A stretch of DNA of 64,000 bases from Lentzea sp033794685 (lineage in GTDB: Bacteria; Actinomycetota; Actinomycetes; Mycobacteriales; Pseudonocardiaceae). Where the stretch lies: NCBI GenBank assembly GCA_033794685.1, contig JARAYZ010000002.1; one strand, given 5' to 3'. Numbering within the stretch: the first letter of the stretch is position 1; each line of letters starts with the position of its first letter. Below are positions 59,765 to 64,000 of this stretch, in pieces. The notes under the pieces are model-generated. The model searched no databases and was not told where the DNA came from. It saw only the letters and a list, made by a program, of their open reading frames with translations. The position numbers were made by a program, and so were the translations under genes.

Positions 59765-60890
59765 GGTCCTCCTTCAACCACGTGCGCAGCTCTTCTCCGT
59801 GCTCGTCGAGCGCCGGGGGCGGCAGCCGGTAGACCGCCGGTGTCTCCGAGAAGCGGATCGGGTGCCGGGTGGTCGGCACGTCCCCGACCACCACGACCGG
59901 GTCGAGCCCGAACCGTTCGGCCATCGCGAACCCGCCGTCGATCGTGTTGATCGGGCCGCACGGCACCCCCGCCGCCACGAGCAGGTCGAACCACTCGACG
60001 GCGCCGCGGGTCCGCAGCCGTTCCTCCAGCACGGGCCGCAGCTCCTCGCGGTTGCGGGTGCGGTCGGCGTTGCGGGCGAACCGCGGGTCGTCCGGCACCT
60101 CGGACAGTCCCAGCACCTCGCACAGCCGCCGGAACTGACCGTCGTTGGCGGCCGCGACGATCAGGTCGTTGTCGGCGGTCGGCAGCGGTTCGTACGGGAA
60201 CACGCTGGGGTGGGCGTTGCCCATCCGGAACGGCACGACATCGCCCGCGACGAACGCCGAACTGTGGTTCACCAGCCCTGTCAACGCCGACGACAGCAGG
60301 TTCACCTCGACGAGCTGACCTTGCCCGGTGGCGTCGCGGTGGCGCAACGCGGCGAGGATGCCGATCACGGCGTGGTTGCCCGCCATCACGTCGAACACCG
60401 AGATGCCCGCGCGGTACGGCGGCCCGTCCGGGTCACCGGTGAGGCTCATCAGCCCGGAGATCGCCTGCACCATCAGGTCGTAGCCCGGCACGTGCTTTCC
60501 CTCGCCAGAGCCGAAACCCGTGATCGACGCGTAGACCACGCGCGGGTTGTCCGCGCTGACCGAGGCGTGGTCGAGCCCGAACTTGGCCAGGCCACCCGGC
60601 TTGAAGTTCTCGATCACCACGTCCGCGCGCCGGGCGAGCTCCCGGCCCAGCGCGGCGTCGTCCGGATCGCGGAAGTCCAGGGCGATCGACCGCTTGCCCC
60701 GGTTGATCCCGAGGTAGTAGGTCGAGACGTCCTCCCGCACCGGCGGCGTCCAGGTGCGCGTCTCGTCCCCGGCCGGGCCCTCGACCTTGACGACGGAGGC
60801 GCCCATGTCGGCCAGCAGCATGGTCGCGTACGGGCCTGCCAGCACGCGCGAGAAGTCGGCTACCAGCAGGCCTTCGAGTGGACCACCCAT
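59751..60890 (-). CDS. CaiB/BaiF family (class III) CoA-transferase
   Basis: A 379-residue class III CoA-transferase that moves CoA between carboxylic acids. GLLVADFSRVLAGPYATMLLADMGASVVKVE is the family's N-terminus; VVIENFKPGGLAKFGLDHA and YDLMVQAISGLMSLTG follow, and the expected catalytic Asp is in the second of these regions or nearby. ATG 60890 overlaps the amidohydrolase stop (TGATG). It likely activates the carboxylate that the next gene product cleaves. Confidence 0.9.
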   Translation of the reverse strand: MGGPLEGLLVADFSRVLAGPYATMLLADMGASVVKVEGPAGDETRTWTPPVREDVSTYYLGINRGKRSIALDFRDPDDAALGRELARRADVVIENFKPGGLAKFGLDHASVSADNPRVVYASITGFGSGEGKHVPGYDLMVQAISGLMSLTGDPDGPPYRAGISVFDVMAGNHAVIGILAALRHRDATGQGQLVEVNLLSSALTGLVNHSSAFVAGDVVPFRMGNAHPSVFPYEPLPTADNDLIVAAANDGQFRRLCEVLGLSEVPDDPRFARNADRTRNREELRPVLEERLRTRGAVEWFDLLVAAGVPCGPINTIDGGFAMAERFGLDPVVVVGDVPTTRHPIRFSETPAVYRLPPPALDEHGEELRTWLKEDRDGL

Positions 60891-62308
60891 CAGACGGACG
60901 TCCGGGTGTCGCCGCGGTACTCGGTGTAGGTGTAGGGGTTGTCCAGCACCTTGGACTCCGGGACGTCCGGGTTCATGCCCTTGTGCCACGCTTCCTCGCC
61001 CAGCTGGGCGCGCAGGTGGTCGACGGTGTTCAGGACTTCCGAGCGGATCGTGCCGAGGTCGACGCCGACGAGCTTGTGGTCGCGCTTCACGATCCGGCCG
61101 TCGACGAGCACGGTGTCCACATCGGACCGTTGCGCCTGGAACGCCACGTGCCCGTACGGGTTGAGGATCGGGAACATCGCGGGGGAGTTCTCGTTGCGCA
61201 GCAACACGATGTCGGCCTTCTTGCCCACTTCGAGGCTGCCCAGGTCCGCGTCGCGTCCCAACGCCCGCGCGCCGCCCATCGTCGCCCACTGCACGACCTG
61301 CTCGGCCCGCAACGACGAGTGCGTGACCGTGTCGTTCTTGCTGTGAGCAGCCATGTGCTCACGTGACCTGTCGGCGCCCAGCGTCGTGCGCATCGCGGAG
61401 AACAGATCACCGCTCCACCACACCGAGGTGTCCATCGACAGCGACACCGGGATGCCGTGCTCGCGGATCGCCCAGGTGGGCGGGTAACCCTGGCCCGCGC
61501 TCTGCTCGCTCTCGGTCGACACGGAGATCGAGCCGCCGGTCGCCGCGATGCGGTGGTAGGAGTCGGCGGACAGCGTCGCCGCGTGCACGTAGATCGACTG
61601 CGGCGTCATGAACCCGTTCTCGTACATGAGCCTGATGCCGTCGTCGTTCGTCGCGCCCCACACGCCCGCGTGCGTCGTGACGGGGACGCCGAGCTCACGC
61701 GCGACCTCGAAGGCGGGCTTCTCGGGGAACGACGGGTCGCCGGTCACGTCGAACGCGAGCTGGAAGCCCAGCATGTCGTCACCGGTCATCCGGCGGGAGA
61801 CGAAGTCGCGGAACTCGGGCTTGGCGGTCCACGAGGCCGGGCTGTCCTGGATGTTGCCGTACGCCAGCACGAACCGGCCCGGCACCGCCTGCAACGCGTC
61901 GACGGCGGCGTCCGCGTGGTCGGTGGTCTGCAGGCCGTGCGACCAGTCGACGGTCGTGGTGACACCGGCGTCGAGCGCCTCGGCCGCGCCGAGCAGGTTG
62001 CCCGCGTGGATGTCCTCCGGCCGGAAGACCTTGCCCCACTCCAGGTAGTACCAGACGAAGTACTGGGTGAGCGTCCAGTCGGCGCCGTAGCCGCGCATCG
62101 CGGTCTGCCACATGTGCCGGTGCGTGTCGATCATGCCCGGCATGACGATGCCGTTCGTGGCGTCGATCTCCTCGGTCCCCTCCGGCACCTCCAGCCGCGG
62201 CCCGATCGCGGCGATCCGGTCGCCGGCGACGAGGACGTCGTGGTCGACGAGCGGCGGACGGCCGTCCATGGTGAGGACAGTGCCGTTTCTCAGGACGACG
62301 GAACTCAT
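60890..62308 (-). CDS. Amidohydrolase of the TRZ/ATZ (cytosine deaminase-like) group
   Basis: A 472-residue metal-dependent hydrolase or deaminase. Metal ligands: His63 and His65 (DTHRHMWQ), His213 (TTHAGVWG) and Asp293 (SMDTSVWW); His242 (YVHAATL) takes the usual fourth position. The N-terminal beta-sandwich (LRNGTVLTMDG) and C-terminal LGSLEVGKKADIVLL are typical. The aromatic-rich loop DWTLTQYFVWYYLEW suggests a hydrophobic aromatic amine or heterocycle. It is the first gene of the operon, 23 bases from the operator CGGACAGGTGTCCG. Confidence 0.88.
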   Translation of the reverse strand: MSSVVLRNGTVLTMDGRPPLVDHDVLVAGDRIAAIGPRLEVPEGTEEIDATNGIVMPGMIDTHRHMWQTAMRGYGADWTLTQYFVWYYLEWGKVFRPEDIHAGNLLGAAEALDAGVTTTVDWSHGLQTTDHADAAVDALQAVPGRFVLAYGNIQDSPASWTAKPEFRDFVSRRMTGDDMLGFQLAFDVTGDPSFPEKPAFEVARELGVPVTTHAGVWGATNDDGIRLMYENGFMTPQSIYVHAATLSADSYHRIAATGGSISVSTESEQSAGQGYPPTWAIREHGIPVSLSMDTSVWWSGDLFSAMRTTLGADRSREHMAAHSKNDTVTHSSLRAEQVVQWATMGGARALGRDADLGSLEVGKKADIVLLRNENSPAMFPILNPYGHVAFQAQRSDVDTVLVDGRIVKRDHKLVGVDLGTIRSEVLNTVDHLRAQLGEEAWHKGMNPDVPESKVLDNPYTYTEYRGDTRTSV

Positions 62309-62329
62309 CGGAGAACTCCTTGACCGTCT

Positions 62330-62347
62330 GGCGGACAGGTGTCCGTT
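62330..62347. promoter_or_regulatory. IclR operator upstream of the catabolic operon
   Basis: The perfect palindrome CGGACAGGTGTCCG (62332-62345) sits in the 74 bases between the amidohydrolase start and the IclR gene. With its flanks it reads GGCGGACA-N2-TGTCCGTT, the same as the site upstream of the IclR gene itself (63201-63218, reverse strand). Confidence 0.8.
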
Positions 62348-62382
62348 GAATCGTCAACCTTCGACGGCCCCAGGTCAACCCC

Positions 62383-63189
62383 TCAGGACGCGACGACCTC
62401 GTGCGGCACCGTGCCCAGCCGGGCGAAGTCCGCGCTGATCTCGCCCGCGACCTGCAGCAGGAGGGGCAGGTGATGATCGACCATGTGCTCGACCGACGTC
62501 TCCGACGCGTGGCAGTTGACGTTGATCCCGGCGACGACCTTGCCGTTCCCGTCCCGCAGCGGTGCCGCGACGGACCGGATGCCCAGCGCGAGCTGCTCGT
62601 CGGTCATCGCCCACCCGCGCGCCCGGACGTCGCGCAGCACGGCGTCGCGCTCGGCCGCGTCCGGCTGCCACCGCGACGTCAGCCCGGACCGCGTCGGCTG
62701 CGCGAGCACGGCCTCCAGCTCGGCCGGCGACAACGCCGCCAGCTGCACCTTCCCCAGCGAGGTCGGCAACGCCGGGAACCGCGTGCCGATCTGCACGGAC
62801 AGCGTGACGATCTTCGGCACGGCGACGCGGGCGACGTAGACGATGTCCGGCCCGTCGAGCTGGGCGATCGACACAGACTCGTTGGTGCGGGCGCACAACC
62901 GTTCCATGTGCGGGCGCGCGACGTCCCACAGGCCCATCGACCGCACGTACGCGACGCCCAGGTCGAGCACCCGCGGCGTGAGCGCGAACCCGGTCTCGCC
63001 CTGCCGCGCGTAGCCGAGTTCGACCAGGGTCAGCAGGATCCGGCGCGTCGTCGGCCGCGCGAGGTCCGTGGCTGCCGCGACCTCGCTGAGCGTCATCACC
63101 GGACGCAGCGGCCGGAACGCGCGGATCACGTCCAGACCGCGGGCGAGCGCCTCGATGAAGTCGGGGCCGGTGTCAGGGCGAGCAGGCAT
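62383..63189 (-). CDS. IclR family (PcaR-like) regulator
   Basis: A 268-residue IclR regulator. The HTH (about 12-70; EALARGLDVIRAFRPLRPVM, then DLARPTTRRILLTLVELGYA) precedes the effector domain (VSIAQLDGPDIVYVARVAVP, then PALPTSLGKVQLAALSPAEL). The nearest relatives by motif are PcaR/PobR-type regulators of aromatic acid degradation. It is transcribed in the same direction as, and upstream of, the five-gene operon. Two matching operators, one before each unit, indicate control of both. Confidence 0.92.
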   Translation of the reverse strand: MPARPDTGPDFIEALARGLDVIRAFRPLRPVMTLSEVAAATDLARPTTRRILLTLVELGYARQGETGFALTPRVLDLGVAYVRSMGLWDVARPHMERLCARTNESVSIAQLDGPDIVYVARVAVPKIVTLSVQIGTRFPALPTSLGKVQLAALSPAELEAVLAQPTRSGLTSRWQPDAAERDAVLRDVRARGWAMTDEQLALGIRSVAAPLRDGNGKVVAGINVNCHASETSVEHMVDHHLPLLLQVAGEISADFARLGTVPHEVVAS

Positions 63190-63200
63190 GAGCCCACGAT

Positions 63201-63218
63201 AACGGACAGATGTCCGCC
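63201..63218. promoter_or_regulatory. IclR autoregulatory operator
   Basis: CGGACAGATGTCCG (63203-63216) is a palindrome apart from its 2-base centre and lies 13 bases upstream of the IclR ATG. Read on the reverse strand with flanks it matches the operon site at 62330-62347 in 16 of 18 bases. Confidence 0.8.
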
Positions 63219-63259
63219 GCCGTGGGTTCGACCTACGCGGCTCGCCCTGACGGTTTAAA

Positions 63260-64000
63260 TCATCGGCGAATCTGAGCGAGCACCTCGTCCAGGAGCCCTG
63301 TCACGTCGCTGCCTCCCAAGACCAGCTGACGGTCCAGGAACCTGTTTCCGGTCTCGCAGGAGGTCTCGCTGATGAGTGCACAACCATGACAAGCCGACAG
63401 GTTGAGCTGAGCTGCCCGTTGGCGATCACACTCGATGCACACGGGGTCGTTCGAGCACACATCCGCGTCGTCTAGGGCCGCGAGAAGCAATGGCATGATC
63501 TTTTCCGGCCTGCCGAGCCGGACAAGACCGCCTAGTGTGCCCTGCGCGTCGCCTGCAGCGGTGTAGATGAGAACTCCGGCGGTGCGGTCAGGTCGGTCAG
63601 AACGGGCGTAAATGCGCTCCTGCAGGGAAGCGGACGCATAACCGCTCGCGAACGCGAGCCGTCGGATCAACAGATGAGACAGCGTGTGCAATGCGATGAA
63701 ACGGGGCTCAGGCACATCGAGTCTATGTGCCCACTCGCTGTCGTTGCGGAGTTGCATCAGGATGTCCGCTCGTGCCCGGACATCGGAACGTTCCTCCCAT
63801 GCTCGCAGCTGCGCTTCTTCGAAGCGCAGGAAGATGCCCTCGCCGAACAGCTCGATCGCCGGGTAGATCTTCTGTCCGCTCTTGTCCGTCCCGAAGTCGA
63901 CCGGCATCGTGTCCGCCGAGGCGCTGTGCCGTTGGAAGCTCTTCAAAGCCCTTACCTCACGGACTCTGTGCACCTGCCCCACGCCCTCGAGCATGCTTGT
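63260..64000 (-). CDS. DUF1998 (DrmB-like) protein, partial
   Basis: The 3' part of a gene running off the right edge; the frame stays open to 64000. HTLSHLLIRRLAFASGYASA and GVLIYTAAGDAQGTLGGLVRLG are the conserved core of the DUF1998 domain, and CIECD with LSACHGCALISETSCETGNRFLD form its zinc-binding Cys set. DUF1998 proteins include DrmB of the DISARM anti-phage system and the C-terminal half of helicases such as MrfA. Lower GC and different codon use than the neighbouring catabolic genes suggest acquired DNA. Whether the partner is a helicase lies beyond the window. Confidence 0.75.
   Translation of the reverse strand, partial: TSMLEGVGQVHRVREVRALKSFQRHSASADTMPVDFGTDKSGQKIYPAIELFGEGIFLRFEEAQLRAWEERSDVRARADILMQLRNDSEWAHRLDVPEPRFIALHTLSHLLIRRLAFASGYASASLQERIYARSDRPDRTAGVLIYTAAGDAQGTLGGLVRLGRPEKIMPLLLAALDDADVCSNDPVCIECDRQRAAQLNLSACHGCALISETSCETGNRFLDRQLVLGGSDVTGLLDEVLAQIRR

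Noticed and set aside
1..64000. tRNA, rRNA, CRISPR arrays or complete insertion sequences
   Set aside because: I found no cloverleaf with a plausible anticodon arm, no rRNA-like stretch, no regularly spaced repeats and no transposase gene.

Overview
The window is high-GC, gene-dense actinobacterial DNA with many GTG/TTG starts, short or absent leaders, mycothiol-linked metabolism and strings of secreted proteases. This suits a soil actinomycete of the Pseudonocardiales type (Lentzea/Saccharothrix/Amycolatopsis-like). That placement is an inference from gene content, not a measured relationship. I saw no rRNA, tRNA or CRISPR array. The only mobile element found is a 162-bp MITE-like hairpin.

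1-13.7 kb is mixed accessory metabolism: a RibD/DHFR-like reductase, a LysR regulator, a DUF1062 protein, a flavin amine oxidase fused to a cyclic-nucleotide-binding domain, a Tat-exported cholesterol oxidase, a DapB-like dehydrogenase with a carboxymuconolactone decarboxylase-like protein, a DNA polymerase IV with a LexA box at its start, an MFS/serine-hydrolase pair and a GT39-like membrane protein. The cholesterol oxidase and the dehydrogenase pair carry KstR-type operators, which suggests a small steroid regulon. 13.7-21.8 kb is a protease island: an S1 protease with Ig-like repeats, two tandem S8 subtilases with P-domains, and a divergent LAL-type LuxR regulator. A 43-bp element is shared by two of the protease promoters. 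21.9-26.5 kb holds an Lrp regulator with a divergent PLP decarboxylase, and an MFS/TetR pair divergent from an SDR.

26.5-42.3 kb is an almost complete glycine betaine to glycine/serine pathway. It contains a Rieske ferredoxin and IclR regulator, glyA, mycothiol-dependent formaldehyde dehydrogenase, dimethylglycine oxidase, a shrunken sarcosine-oxidase remnant, a GbcA-type Rieske oxygenase, a BCCT transporter, a GntR regulator, the four subunits of heterotetrameric sarcosine oxidase (soxBDAG) and purU. Methyl groups would leave as formaldehyde or methylene-THF and be captured by GlyA, MscR and PurU. A 17-bp operator-like sequence is repeated upstream of the Rieske gene and of glyA, linking both to the IclR regulator.

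42.3-57.3 kb holds a methyltransferase, a PPOX-fold protein, the MITE, an MFS exporter with a His-rich tail, and more secreted hydrolases: an S1 protease with FnIII repeats, an M28 aminopeptidase flanked symmetrically by Ig-like and P-domains, a streptogrisin-like protease, and a TAP-like peptidase. A GNAT enzyme, an antiporter, a DJ-1-like protein and a BBE-type oxidase lie among them.

57.3-63.2 kb is a tightly overlapping five-gene catabolic operon: amidohydrolase, CoA-transferase, citryl-CoA-lyase-like enzyme, intradiol dioxygenase and MDR oxidoreductase. A nearby IclR regulator shares the operator GGCGGACA-N2-TGTCCGTT with the operon. The combination suggests an uncharacterised aromatic degradation route. 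At the right edge a DUF1998 (DrmB-like) gene runs out of the window and may mark a defence island.
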